Assembly (NCBI RefSeq): GCF_013248995.1
Contig: NZ_JABRPK010000001.1
Location: 434,001 to 498,000, forward strand
DNA from: Frigoribacterium sp. VKM Ac-2836
Lineage (GTDB): Bacteria > Actinomycetota > Actinomycetes > Actinomycetales > Microbacteriaceae
Direction: 5' to 3'
Length of the DNA: 64,000 bases
In this document: in pieces, positions 8,732-16,978 of the stretch
Layout: each line of letters starts with the position of its first letter
Numbering within the stretch: the stretch's first letter is position 1
Notes under the pieces: generated by a model
What the model was told of the DNA's origin: nothing
Database searches by the model: none
The model's input: the letters and a program-made list of their open reading frames with translations, nothing else
Translations under genes and position numbers: made by a program

Positions 8732-9774
8732 GGGTCTCCGTGCCTCGGTGGTTGATCGTCTCGCTCGCCGCGGTCTTCTCGGCCTACCACCTGGTCCTGG
8801 CCGCCGTGTCGCTGGACCGCTTCGCCGACCCAATGCCCGTCGTCGCCTGCATGGTCCTCTACGCGGCCGCCACCGTCACGGCGCTCTGGCCCGGAGGCCA
8901 CGTCATCATGCCCGTCTGGATGGCCTCGTTCGCGCTGGCGGTCAGCATCGTCCTCCCTCTCGTGGTCACCTCGCAGCTCGATCCGTCGGTCAAGAACGGC
9001 TATGCGACCTGGTACGTCGCCGCGGTCGGCACGCTGATGGTGATCGTGTCGACGCGCCGACGACAGGGATTCGCGTGGCTCGGCGCCGGCTTCATGGCGG
9101 TGCACGGCCTGGTGTGGGCCGGCCCCGCCGAGATCGCCGACCTCGGCATCGTCGGGAGCGTGGTCTGGGTGGCCTTCAGCCATGCCATGTCGAGCACGCT
9201 CACGCGCGCCGGACGTGAGACGCGCGAGTTCATCCTGGCCGAGCACGAGGCGGCCGACTGGCAGGCGGCCCAAGAGGCTCACGTCAACGAGCGCCAGTAC
9301 CGCCTGCTGCAGACAGGGCGGACGGCACGCCCGATGCTGCAGACGATCGTCCGACGACACGGCGACCTGACCTCGACCGAACGGCAGGAGTGCCTGAACC
9401 TCGAGGGCGCGATCCGGGACGAGATCCGAGGACGCCGCCTCCTCGACGACGACGTGCGTCACGAGGTCATGGCCGCACGCCGGCGCGGCGCGGTCGTCAG
9501 CCTGCTCGACGAAGGAGGCATCGACGACCTCGGGCCGGGGGACCTGCGACGGGTCCACGCGGTGCTCGCGGCTGCCCTGCGCGACTCGGTCGCCGACCGC
9601 ATCGTCGTCCGGACGGTCCAGGGAGGCGGCGACGACGCCGTCACGGTGGTCGGGCTCGGCTCCGCCGACCTCTCGTCGAGCGCGCTCGGTCGGGGTGTCT
9701 CGGCCGACGCGGACGAGGACGACGACGGCGACGAGGTCCAGCTCTGGCTGCAGATCCCTCGCGCCGCGCCCTGA
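8728..9774 (+). CDS. Membrane protein with degenerate kinase-like C-terminus
   Basis: A 348-aa protein of no named family, third in the two-component operon (GTGA overlap with the kinase; purine-rich GCAGGGGG lies about 7 nt before the GTG). About six membrane segments fill residues 8-165, and a cytoplasmic part follows. That part has a helical stretch rich in Arg and Glu, then a beta-alpha layout (GAVVSLLDEGG, RIVVRTVQ, AVTVVGLGSADL) resembling the start of a HATPase fold. It has no H-box histidine, no N-box asparagine and no DxGxG loop. I infer a pseudo-kinase that modulates its partner, not an enzyme. It ends in an acidic run (ADEDDDGDE). Confidence 0.7.
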   Translation: MRVSVPRWLIVSLAAVFSAYHLVLAAVSLDRFADPMPVVACMVLYAAATVTALWPGGHVIMPVWMASFALAVSIVLPLVVTSQLDPSVKNGYATWYVAAVGTLMVIVSTRRRQGFAWLGAGFMAVHGLVWAGPAEIADLGIVGSVVWVAFSHAMSSTLTRAGRETREFILAEHEAADWQAAQEAHVNERQYRLLQTGRTARPMLQTIVRRHGDLTSTERQECLNLEGAIRDEIRGRRLLDDDVRHEVMAARRRGAVVSLLDEGGIDDLGPGDLRRVHAVLAAALRDSVADRIVVRTVQGGGDDAVTVVGLGSADLSSSALGRGVSADADEDDDGDEVQLWLQIPRAAP

Positions 9775-9820
9775 GGGTCCGTCGAACCCACGGGATCGAC
9801 CAACCCGGCGAGGACGGAAG

Positions 9821-9846
9821 AAGGGCCGGACGATCGTCCGGCCCTT
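9821..9846. terminator. Perfect palindromic terminator
   Basis: A 26-bp perfect palindrome (13+13, arms AAGGGCCGGACGA) lies 46 bp beyond the stop of the kinase-like gene. On the minus strand it is followed by CTTCC-rich sequence, so it may end transcripts from either side of this convergent gap. Confidence 0.75.
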
Positions 9847-9850
9847 CCGA

Positions 9851-9960
9851 GACCCTGAGTCAGGGCGGCAACCCGAATGTCGCCCTGACTCCCCCCGGGC
9901 TGGAGCCCGCTTACCCTGGTCGGCTCCTGCTCGGTGGTGTGACTCTGAGAGACACCTAGC
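9851..9960. other. Structured non-coding stretch, possible small RNA
   Basis: The 281-bp gap 9775-10055 separates convergent genes and has no credible reading frame. After the palindrome come an 11-bp hairpin (9857-9867 with 9881-9891, 13-nt loop), a run of six C, a GGAGCC/GGCTCC stem and a GGTGT/ACACC hairpin. This chain exceeds what termination needs. I could match it to no riboswitch, SRP RNA, 6S, tmRNA or RNase P consensus. A minus-strand TAGTTA near 9966-9971 is a possible -10. It could also be a plain 3' UTR. Confidence 0.35.
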
Positions 9961-10055
9961 ACGTGTAACTATGGCCGGTCGTCGACGCTCGTGCAGTCGT
10001 CATTTAGGGGGACAGGTGGGGGAGGATGACTTCGTCTACCCCTGTTCGAGGCTCC

Positions 10056-10334
10056 TCAGCCCGAGAAACCGCGCCAGCGGCCGTCTCCGGCGACGATCGC
10101 CGGACGAGGTGCGCGAGCCGAACGGGTCCAGGCCGACGAACGGGGGCGGGACGTCGTCCCTGCCGACCCGGCACGAGCGGCCTCGACCGCGGCGAGCAGC
10201 GCCGTCACCGCCGCCAGCTCGTCGGGGCTCGGGTCTCCGGCGACGACCCTCAACAGCGGAGCCTCCGCCTGGTCGCCCGCGTCGCGGGGTGTGTCGGTCG
10301 CATCCGGGGACTCGGCCGCGTGCCGCCCGCTCAC
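10056..10334 (-). CDS. accE: Acyl-CoA carboxylase epsilon subunit
   Basis: A 92-aa protein with the layout of the actinobacterial epsilon subunit. A variable Ala/Asp-rich N-terminus is followed by the conserved [24 protein letters not shown] helix region and a short C-terminus ending in a W-R-G-F-S-G turn. The epsilon subunit binds and stabilises the AccA3-AccD complex. The GTG start overlaps the beta-subunit stop as GTGA, which fixes both start and partner. The frame is open far upstream inside the beta-subunit gene, but that extension is only its shadow. Confidence 0.85.
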   Translation of the reverse strand: MSGRHAAESPDATDTPRDAGDQAEAPLLRVVAGDPSPDELAAVTALLAAVEAARAGSAGTTSRPRSSAWTRSARAPRPAIVAGDGRWRGFSG

Positions 10335-11944
10335 AGGGGGATGTTCCCGTGCTTCTTCGGCGGCAACGTCGCCCGCTTCGTCCTGAGGGCGCGGAGTGCC
10401 TTGATCACGGCGACCCGGGTCGCCGCGGGTTCGACGACACCGTCGAGCTCGCCTCGCTCGGCGGCGAGGAAGGGGCTCGCGACGTTGTACGTGTACTCGT
10501 TCGCGAGTCGCGTGCGCACGGCCGCCACGTCCTCGCCGGCTTCGGCCGCCGCCTTGATCTCGTTGCGGTACAGGATGTTGACCGCGCCCTGGCCGCCCAT
10601 GACGGCGATCTCGGCCGTCGGCCACGCGAGGTTGATGTCGGCACCCAGTTGCTTCGACCCCATGACGATGTACGCACCGCCGTAGGCCTTTCGTGTGATG
10701 ACCGTGACGAGCGGGACGGTGGCCTCGGCGTAGGCGTAGAGCAGCTTCGCTCCTCGGCGGATCACGCCCGTCCACTCCTGGTCGGTGCCGGGCAGGTAGC
10801 CGGGCACGTCGACGAGCGTGAGGATGGGGATGTTGAAGGCGTCGCAGAAGCGCACGAAGCGGCTGGCCTTCTCGCCGGCCTCGATGTTGAGCGTGCCGGC
10901 CATGGCCGACGGTTGGTTGGCGATGACGCCGACCGGGCGGCCCTCGACCCGGCCGAAGCCCACGACGATGTTGGGCGCGAACAGCGGCTGGACCTCGAGG
11001 AACTCGCCGTCGTCGACGACGTGTTCGATGACGGTCATGACGTCGTAGGGCTGGTTCGGACTGTCGGGGATCAGGGTGTTCAGCTGGCGATCGTGGTCGG
11101 TCGTCTCGAGTTCGACGGGGACGTCGAAGACGTGCGGATCGGCGAGGTTGTTGTCGGGCAGGTACGAGAGCAGCGTCCTGGCGTAGTCGAGGGCGTCGTC
11201 CTCGTCGCTCGCCAGGTAATGCGATACGCCGGAGACCTTGTTGTGGGTCAGCGCCCCGCCGAGTTCCTCGAAGCCGACGTCCTCGCCCGTGACGGTCTTG
11301 ATGACGTCCGGTCCGGTGACGAACATGTGGCTCGTCTTGTCGACCATGATCACGAAGTCGGTCAGCGCCGGGGAGTACACCGCGCCTCCGGCCGCCGGAC
11401 CCATGATCAACGAGATCTGGGGGATGACCCCCGATGCGGCCGTGTTCAGCCGGAAGATCTCGCCGTACTTGCCGAGGGCGACGACGCCTTCTTGAATCCG
11501 GGCCCCGCCCGAGTCGAGGATGCCGATGATCGGCACCCCGGTCTTCAACGCGAGCTGCATGACCTTGATGATCTTCTCGCCCGCGACCTCGCCGAGCGAG
11601 CCGCCGAAGATCGTGAAGTCCTGCGAGTAGACCGCCACCTGACGACCGTGGATCGTGCCCGTGCCCGTGACGACCGCGTCACCGTAAGGACGCTTGGCCT
11701 CCATGCCGAAGGCGTGCGTGCGGTGACGGACGAACTCGTCGAGCTCGACGAACGAGCCCGGGTCGAGCAGCTCGTCGATGCGTTCGCGGGCCGTCTTCTT
11801 GCCCTTGGCGTGTTGTTTGGCGATCGCGGCCTCGCCGCTCGCCGTCACGGCCTCGTGATAGCGGGCCTTGAGATCGGCGAGTTTGCCCGCGGTGGTGTGC
11901 AGGTCGGGCGCGGCGTCGGAGAGGGGCGCGGAGTCAGGAGTCAC
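10331..11944 (-). CDS. accD5: Acyl-CoA carboxylase beta subunit (carboxyltransferase)
   Basis: A 537-aa carboxyltransferase of the PccB/AccD5 type, which moves CO2 from BCCP-biotin to acetyl- or propionyl-CoA. Both crotonase-like halves are present, with glycine-rich oxyanion stretches [13 protein letters not shown] and [14 protein letters not shown], and [12 protein letters not shown] near the N-terminus. The open frame reaches 12028, but I chose the GTG at 11944. The -10-like TAGAGT sits exactly 7 nt upstream, no Shine-Dalgarno is seen, and the length fits AccD5. It is divergent from biotin ligase, which modifies its partner, and coupled to the epsilon gene. Confidence 0.93.
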   Translation of the reverse strand: MTPDSAPLSDAAPDLHTTAGKLADLKARYHEAVTASGEAAIAKQHAKGKKTARERIDELLDPGSFVELDEFVRHRTHAFGMEAKRPYGDAVVTGTGTIHGRQVAVYSQDFTIFGGSLGEVAGEKIIKVMQLALKTGVPIIGILDSGGARIQEGVVALGKYGEIFRLNTAASGVIPQISLIMGPAAGGAVYSPALTDFVIMVDKTSHMFVTGPDVIKTVTGEDVGFEELGGALTHNKVSGVSHYLASDEDDALDYARTLLSYLPDNNLADPHVFDVPVELETTDHDRQLNTLIPDSPNQPYDVMTVIEHVVDDGEFLEVQPLFAPNIVVGFGRVEGRPVGVIANQPSAMAGTLNIEAGEKASRFVRFCDAFNIPILTLVDVPGYLPGTDQEWTGVIRRGAKLLYAYAEATVPLVTVITRKAYGGAYIVMGSKQLGADINLAWPTAEIAVMGGQGAVNILYRNEIKAAAEAGEDVAAVRTRLANEYTYNVASPFLAAERGELDGVVEPAATRVAVIKALRALRTKRATLPPKKHGNIPL

Positions 11945-11951
11945 GCGCTTC

Positions 11952-11957
11952 ACTCTA
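11952..11957 (-). promoter_or_regulatory. -10 box TAGAGT of the carboxyltransferase operon
   Basis: TAGAGT on the minus strand is separated by 7 nt from the GTG at 11944. The same hexamer and spacing occur before the phosphorylase gene at 2796. This supports leaderless initiation and decides the start codon. Confidence 0.55.
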
Positions 11958-12038
11958 CTGATGGCCTTCCGGCCTCCCGTTGGAGGATTCCACGCGTGGA
12001 CGTCCTCGGACGTCGTAGGACTCCTCAACGCGGCCCCC

Positions 12039-12044
12039 TAGGCT
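12039..12044 (+). promoter_or_regulatory. -10 box TAGGCT of birA, 6 nt from ATG
   Basis: TAGGCT ends 6 nt before the birA ATG at 12051, with no Shine-Dalgarno between. The predicted transcript begins on or next to the A of the ATG. Confidence 0.55.
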
Positions 12045-12050
12045 GAGCCG

Positions 12051-12830
12051 ATGGCCTTCCCCCTCAGCGCGACCGTCAGCCCCCACCTCGTGGTGCTCGA
12101 GTCCACGGGGTCGACCAACGCCGACCTGCTCGCCGCCGTCGACGAGCCGCACCTGGCGACCTGGCTGACGCTCGACCAGTCCGCCGGCCGGGGGAGGCTC
12201 GACCGGCGGTGGGAGTCCGTGCCCGGCCGGTCCCTCGCAGCGAGCGTGCTCCTGCATCGTGGCGACTTGCCGATCGAGTCGCTGGGCTGGGTGCCGCTCC
12301 TCGCCGGGGTCGCGATGCGTGCCTCCGTCCTGCGCGTGGTCGAGAGCGGAGACGTGACGCTGAAATGGCCCAACGACGTCCAGGTGGACGGCGACAAGGT
12401 CTGCGGCCTGCTCGCCGAGCTGCGGCCCGACGCGAGTGCCGTGGTCGTCGGCGCGGGGGTCAACCTGACGGTTCCCGGGGACGAGCTGCCCACGCCGACC
12501 TCGACGTCCTTGGGACTGCACGGCGCCCGGGGGACGGCCCTCGAGCTCGCCGACGTCGTGCTGTCGTCGTGGGTCTCGGGCCTGACCCGGCTCGTCGGTG
12601 ACCTCGCCGCGTCCCGCGGTGATGCGGCGGCGAGTGGTGCCCAGGCGCTGGTGCGTGCGGACTGCGCGACGCTCGGGCGCGAGGTCCGAGTCGAACTCCC
12701 GGGAGGCGCGGCACTGGTCGGCGAGGCGGTGGACGTCGACGAGGCGGGTCGACTGGTGGTCCGTTCCGCGTCGACGGGCGGGCTGACGGCCGTCGCTTCC
12801 GGTGACGTCACACATCTGCGGTATGAATGA
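12051..12830 (+). CDS. birA: Biotin--[acetyl-CoA-carboxylase] ligase, class I
   Basis: A 259-aa ligase that activates biotin to biotinyl-AMP and attaches it to the BCCP lysine, here that of the alpha subunit at 2858-4615. Motifs are STGSTNADL (substrate entry), SAGRGRLDRRWES (the biotinyl-adenylate loop, usually GRGRxGR), LKWPNDVQVDGDKVCGLL (the KWPND and catalytic-lysine region) and a small C-terminal SH3-like domain. There is no N-terminal winged helix, so it is a pure enzyme and not a bifunctional repressor. It is divergent from accD5/accE. Confidence 0.93.
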   Translation: MAFPLSATVSPHLVVLESTGSTNADLLAAVDEPHLATWLTLDQSAGRGRLDRRWESVPGRSLAASVLLHRGDLPIESLGWVPLLAGVAMRASVLRVVESGDVTLKWPNDVQVDGDKVCGLLAELRPDASAVVVGAGVNLTVPGDELPTPTSTSLGLHGARGTALELADVVLSSWVSGLTRLVGDLAASRGDAAASGAQALVRADCATLGREVRVELPGGAALVGEAVDVDEAGRLVVRSASTGGLTAVASGDVTHLRYE

Positions 12831-13383
12831 GTCTGTGAACACCGACGGACCGCAGCCGACCGAGTACGTGGTCGCGCGGTTGCGACCTCACGCCCGCGTC
12901 CTGTTCTTGCCCTCTCTCGCCCTCGTCGGCGTCTGCGCGGCGGCAGGCTACTTCGGCGGCCGCTTCGAGGCCGCCTGGCAGAACTACGTCGTGCTGGGCG
13001 CGGCCCTGGCCCTGATCGTGCTGCTGTGGCTGATCCCCGTCCTGATCTGGCTCGGCAAGCGCTACGTCGTCACCTCACGACGTCTGGTCGTCCGCAAGGG
13101 GCTGTTCCTCCGAACCCGCCAAGAACTCCTGCACAGTCGCGGCTACGACCTGACCGTGCGCAAGAACTCGATCCAGAGCGCGTTCCGCAGCGGCGACGTG
13201 CTGATCAACACCGGTCTCGACCGCCCGCTCGTCCTCTGGGACGTTCCGACGGCCGACCTCGTCCAGTCGACCCTGCACGACCTGATGGAGTCGAACCTCA
13301 ACAGCGTGGCGCAGCGCCGCCAACACGAACAGTCCGTCGGACACGCCGACACCACCTCATGGGGCGACGATCGGGTCGTCTGA
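12823..13383 (+). CDS. PH-domain (YdbS-like) membrane protein
   Basis: A protein of about 186 aa. Two membrane segments (about residues 25-75, LFLPSLALVGVCAAAGYF and the following VVLGAALALIVLLWLIPVL) are followed by a bacterial PH-like domain beginning YVVTSRRLVVRKG. This matches the Rv3278c-type protein that follows birA in many actinobacteria. Function is unknown; a membrane-associated scaffold is likely. The ATG at 12823 overlaps birA by 8 bp, and a GTG at 12835 is an equal alternative. Its stop lies 28 bp before the next gene. Confidence 0.8.
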   Translation: MNESVNTDGPQPTEYVVARLRPHARVLFLPSLALVGVCAAAGYFGGRFEAAWQNYVVLGAALALIVLLWLIPVLIWLGKRYVVTSRRLVVRKGLFLRTRQELLHSRGYDLTVRKNSIQSAFRSGDVLINTGLDRPLVLWDVPTADLVQSTLHDLMESNLNSVAQRRQHEQSVGHADTTSWGDDRVV

Positions 13384-13399
13384 CCCGGCGCTCGTGATA

Positions 13400-13405
13400 T
13401 AGGAT
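13400..13405 (+). promoter_or_regulatory. -10 box TAGGAT of the UDP-sugar dehydrogenase gene
   Basis: The AT-rich stretch 13396-13411 stands out in this GC-rich DNA. TAGGAT ends exactly 6 nt before the ATG at 13412, so the mRNA is predicted to be leaderless. The AGGA inside it could alternatively act as a weak Shine-Dalgarno if transcription starts further upstream. Confidence 0.55.
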
Positions 13406-13411
13406 ATTATA

Positions 13412-14716
13412 ATGCGAATCTCTGTCATCGGTTGCGGTTACCTCGGAGCCGTCCACGCCGCGTGCATGGCCGACCTCGGACACGAGGTGGTCGGTATCGA
13501 CGTCGATCCCGGCAAGATCGAGATGCTCTCGTCGGGTCACGCGCCGTTCTTCGAACCCGGTCTGCCCGAAGCGCTCCGTCGGGCCCTCGACTCGGGGCGT
13601 CTGCGGTTCTCGACCGACCCGGCCGACGCCGCGGGGTCACAGGTGCACTTCGTGGCCGTGGGTACGCCTCAGACGGCCGGCAGCGACGCGGCCGACCTGA
13701 CCTATGTGGACGCGGCCGTCCACGGTCTGTTGCCCCACCTCGCCGACGGTGACCTCGTGGTGGGCAAGTCCACCGTGCCGGTCGGCACCGCGAGCCGACT
13801 CGCCGACCTGGTCCGCGCCTCCTCCGGCGCCGACCTGGCGTGGAACCCCGAGTTCCTGCGAGAGGGATTCGCCGTCGCCGACACCGTCGCGCCCGATCGT
13901 TTCGTCTACGGTGTGCCCTCCGGCGACGCCGGCGACCGTGCGACGGCCGTGCTCGACGAGGTCTACGCGACCGCGCTCGCCACGGGCACGCCTCGCCTGG
14001 TGACCGGGTACGCGACGGCCGAACTGGTGAAGGTCTCGGCCAACGCGTTCCTCGCCACCAAGATCTCGTTCATCAACGCGATGGCCGAGATCGCCGAGGC
14101 CACCGGCGCCGACGTGACCCAACTCGCCGACGCCATCGGGCACGACGCCCGCATCGGCCGGCGGTTCCTCAACGCAGGCCTGGGCTTCGGTGGCGGATGC
14201 CTGCCGAAAGACATCCGGGCGTTCCGGGCGCGTTCGCGCGAGTTGGGGCTCGAGTCCCTGGACTTCCTCGCCGACGTCGACGCCGTCAACCTGCGCCGCC
14301 GCGACCGCGTCGTCGATCTCGCGGGCGAGCTGCTCGGCGAGGTGCGCGGTGCGCGCGTCGCCGTCCTCGGCGTGGCGTTCAAGCCCGACAGCGACGACGT
14401 CCGCGACTCGCCGGCACTCGACGTCGCCCGCCGACTCCATGCCGCGGGCGCCGACGTGGTGGTCCACGACCCCGAGGCCAACGAGACGGCAGCCCGGCTG
14501 GCCCCCGACCTCAGCTACGTCGACGACGTCCCGAGCGCGCTCCGCGGGGCCGAGCTCGTCCTGGTCCTCACCGAATGGAAGCAGTTCAAGGCGCTCCGAC
14601 CGGCCGAGGTCGCCGCGCTGGTCTCCGGCCGTCGCCTCGTCGACGCCCGCAACGTCTTCGAGCCCGCCGAGTGGCGTGATGCCGGATTCGAGTTCCGGGC
14701 GCTCGGGCGGCCGTAG
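13412..14716 (+). CDS. ugd: UDP-glucose/UDP-sugar 6-dehydrogenase
   Basis: A 434-aa NAD-dependent enzyme that oxidises C6 of a UDP-sugar to the uronate, giving UDP-glucuronate if the substrate is UDP-glucose. Domains in order are an N-terminal Rossmann fold (VIGCGYLGAVHAACMA), FVAVGTP, KSTVPVGT, WNPEFLREG, the catalytic Cys263 in GFGGGCLPKDI and a C-terminal UDP-binding domain (GVAFKPDSDDVRDSPA). The family also holds UDP-GlcNAc and UDP-ManNAc dehydrogenases. Because 3-amino-sugar genes lie at 26-29 kb, UDP-GlcNAc cannot be excluded as substrate. It probably supplies the polysaccharide locus that follows. Confidence 0.9.
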   Translation: MRISVIGCGYLGAVHAACMADLGHEVVGIDVDPGKIEMLSSGHAPFFEPGLPEALRRALDSGRLRFSTDPADAAGSQVHFVAVGTPQTAGSDAADLTYVDAAVHGLLPHLADGDLVVGKSTVPVGTASRLADLVRASSGADLAWNPEFLREGFAVADTVAPDRFVYGVPSGDAGDRATAVLDEVYATALATGTPRLVTGYATAELVKVSANAFLATKISFINAMAEIAEATGADVTQLADAIGHDARIGRRFLNAGLGFGGGCLPKDIRAFRARSRELGLESLDFLADVDAVNLRRRDRVVDLAGELLGEVRGARVAVLGVAFKPDSDDVRDSPALDVARRLHAAGADVVVHDPEANETAARLAPDLSYVDDVPSALRGAELVLVLTEWKQFKALRPAEVAALVSGRRLVDARNVFEPAEWRDAGFEFRALGRP

Positions 14717-14799
14717 ACGACCTGGCGGACGAGGCGGGCTCCGGACGGTCCTCGGCCGCGCCTCCGGCACGTCCGTCCTCCTCCCTCGAGTGCCACCGT

Positions 14800-14805
14800 T
14801 ACGAT
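14800..14805 (+). promoter_or_regulatory. -10 box TACGAT of the lipoprotein-purK unit
   Basis: TACGAT is separated from the ATG at 14812 by exactly 6 nt (GACGAC) and no ribosome-binding site intervenes. This is the same geometry as before ugd and birA. Confidence 0.55.
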
Positions 14806-14811
14806 GACGAC

Positions 14812-15288
14812 ATGACGAACCGGGCTCTCATCGCCGTGCTGACCGCCGGGGCTCTGACCCTCACCCTCTCCGCCTGCACCAGTGGTGACGACGACCCCGC
14901 GCCGACGGTGTCGAGCTTCAGCCCGACGTCGACCGCGTCGCCGTCGGCTCCCGACACGGGGGCCGAGACCACCGCCCCGACCGTGCCGGCCGACGACCCT
15001 GTCGACGCTGCCGAGACACCCGTGCCCGTTCCGGCCGACCAGGCCGACGGCTGGACGGATGCGCGTGCCTACGACGCTTGCCGGAACGAGGCCACGAGGT
15101 CGCAGGGGGCCGACTACACCTGGAACGACCGGTCGTCCCAGATTCTCGTCCAGGGCTCGACGGGACGCACGATCGACGTCGCCGGGCTGTACACCGGCGG
15201 TGACGTCGGCGTCGCCAACGTCACCTATCGGTGCGTGGTCGGTGGCACGCCGGACTCGCCGCAGCTGAGCGGGGCGGTCGTCCGATGA
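14812..15288 (+). CDS. Small secreted lipoprotein, unknown function
   Basis: A 158-aa protein with a lipoprotein signal peptide: a charged start, a hydrophobic core (ALIAVLTAGALTLTL) and the lipobox LSAC with Cys at residue 22. A Ser/Thr/Pro/Asp-rich spacer (about residues 23-75) leads to a small globular C-terminus with two further cysteines (YDACRNEA and YRCVVGG), possibly a disulfide. It would be anchored to the outer face of the membrane. I recognise no named family. The stop overlaps the purK start as ATGA, an unexpected partner for a purine gene. Confidence 0.8.
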   Translation: MTNRALIAVLTAGALTLTLSACTSGDDDPAPTVSSFSPTSTASPSAPDTGAETTAPTVPADDPVDAAETPVPVPADQADGWTDARAYDACRNEATRSQGADYTWNDRSSQILVQGSTGRTIDVAGLYTGGDVGVANVTYRCVVGGTPDSPQLSGAVVR

Positions 15289-16424
15289 CGGCGCTCCGTG
15301 TTGGCGTGGTGGGCGGCGGCCAGCTCGCCCGGATGATGATCCCGCCCGCGGTGCATCTCGGCATCGAGATCAGCGTCCTGGCCGAGGCCGAAGGTGGTTC
15401 GGCTCGGCTGGCCGCGACCCGCGTGGGCGACTACCACGACGTCGACGTCGTCCTCGAGTTCGCCCGGACCGTCGACGTCGTCACGTTCGACCACGAGCAC
15501 GTCCCCCAGTTCGTCCTCGCCGCCCTCGTCGACGCGGGCGTGCGCGTGCATCCCGGCCCGTCCGCCCTGGCCGTCGCGCAAGACAAGATCGTGATGCGTC
15601 AGAAGCTCTCCGAGCTCGGGTTGCCCGTTCCCGACTGGGCCGCCGTCCGTGACGCAGCCGAACTCGAGACCTTCCTGGCCGACCACGGCGGTCGCGCGGT
15701 CGTCAAGACGGCTCGTGGGGGCTACGACGGCAAAGGTGTCAGGGTGGTCTCGGCCGCCCACGACGCCGACGACTGGTTCGGGGCCCTGGCCGAGGACGGC
15801 AACGGAGGCGCGCTCCTGGCCGAGGAGCTCGTCGAGTTCCGGCGTGAGCTGTCGCAACTCGTGGCCCGGCGGCCGAGCGGAGACGTCGTGGCCTGGCCCC
15901 TCGTCGAGACCGTCCAGCGGGACGGCGTGTGCTCCGAGGTGTTCGCTCCGGCGCCGTCGAGCGCCGGTCGGCTGTCCGACGTGGCCGACAAGATCGCCCG
16001 GACGGTCGCCGAACGGCTCGGTGTCACGGGCGTCCTCGCCGTCGAGCTCTTCGAGACGACCGACGAGCGCCTCCTGATCAACGAACTGGCCATGCGGCCC
16101 CACAACACCGGACACTGGACGATCGACGGCTCGACGACGAGCCAGTTCGAGCAGCACCTCCGGGCCGTGCTCGACCTGCCCCTCGGCGACACGACCCCGC
16201 ACCGGCCGTGGAGCGTCATGCTGAACGTGCTGGGCGGACCGTCGACGGGGTCGATGGCCGACCGTCTTCCGGCCCTCATGACCGACCAGCCGGCGGTCAA
16301 GGTGCACGACTACGGCAAGGACCCCCGGCCGGGTCGCAAGGTCGGGCACGTCACGGTGGTCGGTGACGACCTCGACGAGGCCGTCTTCCGGGCGCGCGCC
16401 GCTGTCGAGTTCTTCACCGACTGA
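15285..16424 (+). CDS. purK: N5-carboxyaminoimidazole ribonucleotide synthase
   Basis: A 379-aa ATP-grasp enzyme of purine synthesis that makes N5-CAIR from AIR, bicarbonate and ATP. The product goes to PurE, encoded next. Visible are the N-terminal VGVVGGGQLARMM, the ATP-binding KTARGGYDGKGVRVV, EELVEFRRELSQLVAR and the C-terminal NELAMRPHNTGHWTIDGSTTSQFEQHLRAV stretch typical of PurK. The ATG at 15285 overlaps the lipoprotein stop; the frame extends to 15231 only within that gene. Confidence 0.95.
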   Translation: MTALRVGVVGGGQLARMMIPPAVHLGIEISVLAEAEGGSARLAATRVGDYHDVDVVLEFARTVDVVTFDHEHVPQFVLAALVDAGVRVHPGPSALAVAQDKIVMRQKLSELGLPVPDWAAVRDAAELETFLADHGGRAVVKTARGGYDGKGVRVVSAAHDADDWFGALAEDGNGGALLAEELVEFRRELSQLVARRPSGDVVAWPLVETVQRDGVCSEVFAPAPSSAGRLSDVADKIARTVAERLGVTGVLAVELFETTDERLLINELAMRPHNTGHWTIDGSTTSQFEQHLRAVLDLPLGDTTPHRPWSVMLNVLGGPSTGSMADRLPALMTDQPAVKVHDYGKDPRPGRKVGHVTVVGDDLDEAVFRARAAVEFFTD

Positions 16425-16428
16425 CGGC

Positions 16429-16434
16429 TATCCT
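16429..16434 (+). promoter_or_regulatory. -10 box TATCCT of purE, 7 nt from GTG
   Basis: TATCCT lies in the 17-bp gap between the purK stop and the purE GTG at 16442. A start about 7 nt downstream would give a leaderless purE message. No Shine-Dalgarno is present, so purE is likely transcribed separately as well as with purK. Confidence 0.5.
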
Positions 16435-16441
16435 CTAGTCC

Positions 16442-16978
16442 GTGTCCGACCCGAAGAGCACCGACGTGCGCCCGAACGACCCCGCCGTGCCCGCGAAGGT
16501 CGCCATCGTCATGGGTTCCGACAGCGACTGGCCGACGATGCAGGGCGCGTCGACGATCCTGTCCGAGCTGGGCATCCCGCACGAGGTCGAGGTCGTCTCG
16601 GCGCACCGCACGCCCGACAAGATGATCACCTTCGGTCGAGACGCTGCCGGTCGAGGACTGTCCGTCGTCATCGCCGGGGCCGGGGGAGCGGCTCACCTGC
16701 CGGGCATGATCGCCTCCGTGACGACCCTTCCCGTGGTCGGTGTACCGGTCGCCCTGGCGAAGCTCGACGGCCTCGACTCCCTGCTCTCGATCGTCCAGAT
16801 GCCCGCCGGCATCCCCGTCGCGACGGTCTCGATCGGCGGTGCCGTGAACGCCGGTCTCCTGGCGGCACGCATCATCGGCACGCACGACCCCGTGATCTCC
16901 GAGCGCCTGGCCCGGCACGCCGAGTCGCTCACCGAGCTGGTCGAGCAGAAGAACACCGACCTTCGTCGATCGCTGTGA
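16442..16978 (+). CDS. purE: N5-CAIR mutase
   Basis: A 178-aa class I PurE that moves the carboxylate of N5-CAIR to carbon 4 of AIR. The substrate loop [11 protein letters not shown], the catalytic-histidine motif [19 protein letters not shown] and the C-terminal NAGLLAARI are all present. About 18 N-terminal residues precede the conserved core, as in some actinobacterial homologues. The GTG start is supported by the -10 box placed 7 nt upstream. The stop overlaps the LCP start as GTGA. Confidence 0.95.
   Translation: MSDPKSTDVRPNDPAVPAKVAIVMGSDSDWPTMQGASTILSELGIPHEVEVVSAHRTPDKMITFGRDAAGRGLSVVIAGAGGAAHLPGMIASVTTLPVVGVPVALAKLDGLDSLLSIVQMPAGIPVATVSIGGAVNAGLLAARIIGTHDPVISERLARHAESLTELVEQKNTDLRRSL

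Noticed and set aside
9851-9960. Possible known riboswitch, SRP RNA, 6C RNA or T-box
   Set aside because: None of the conserved cores I know could be matched, and the stretch is downstream of both flanking genes, where a riboswitch would have nothing to control.
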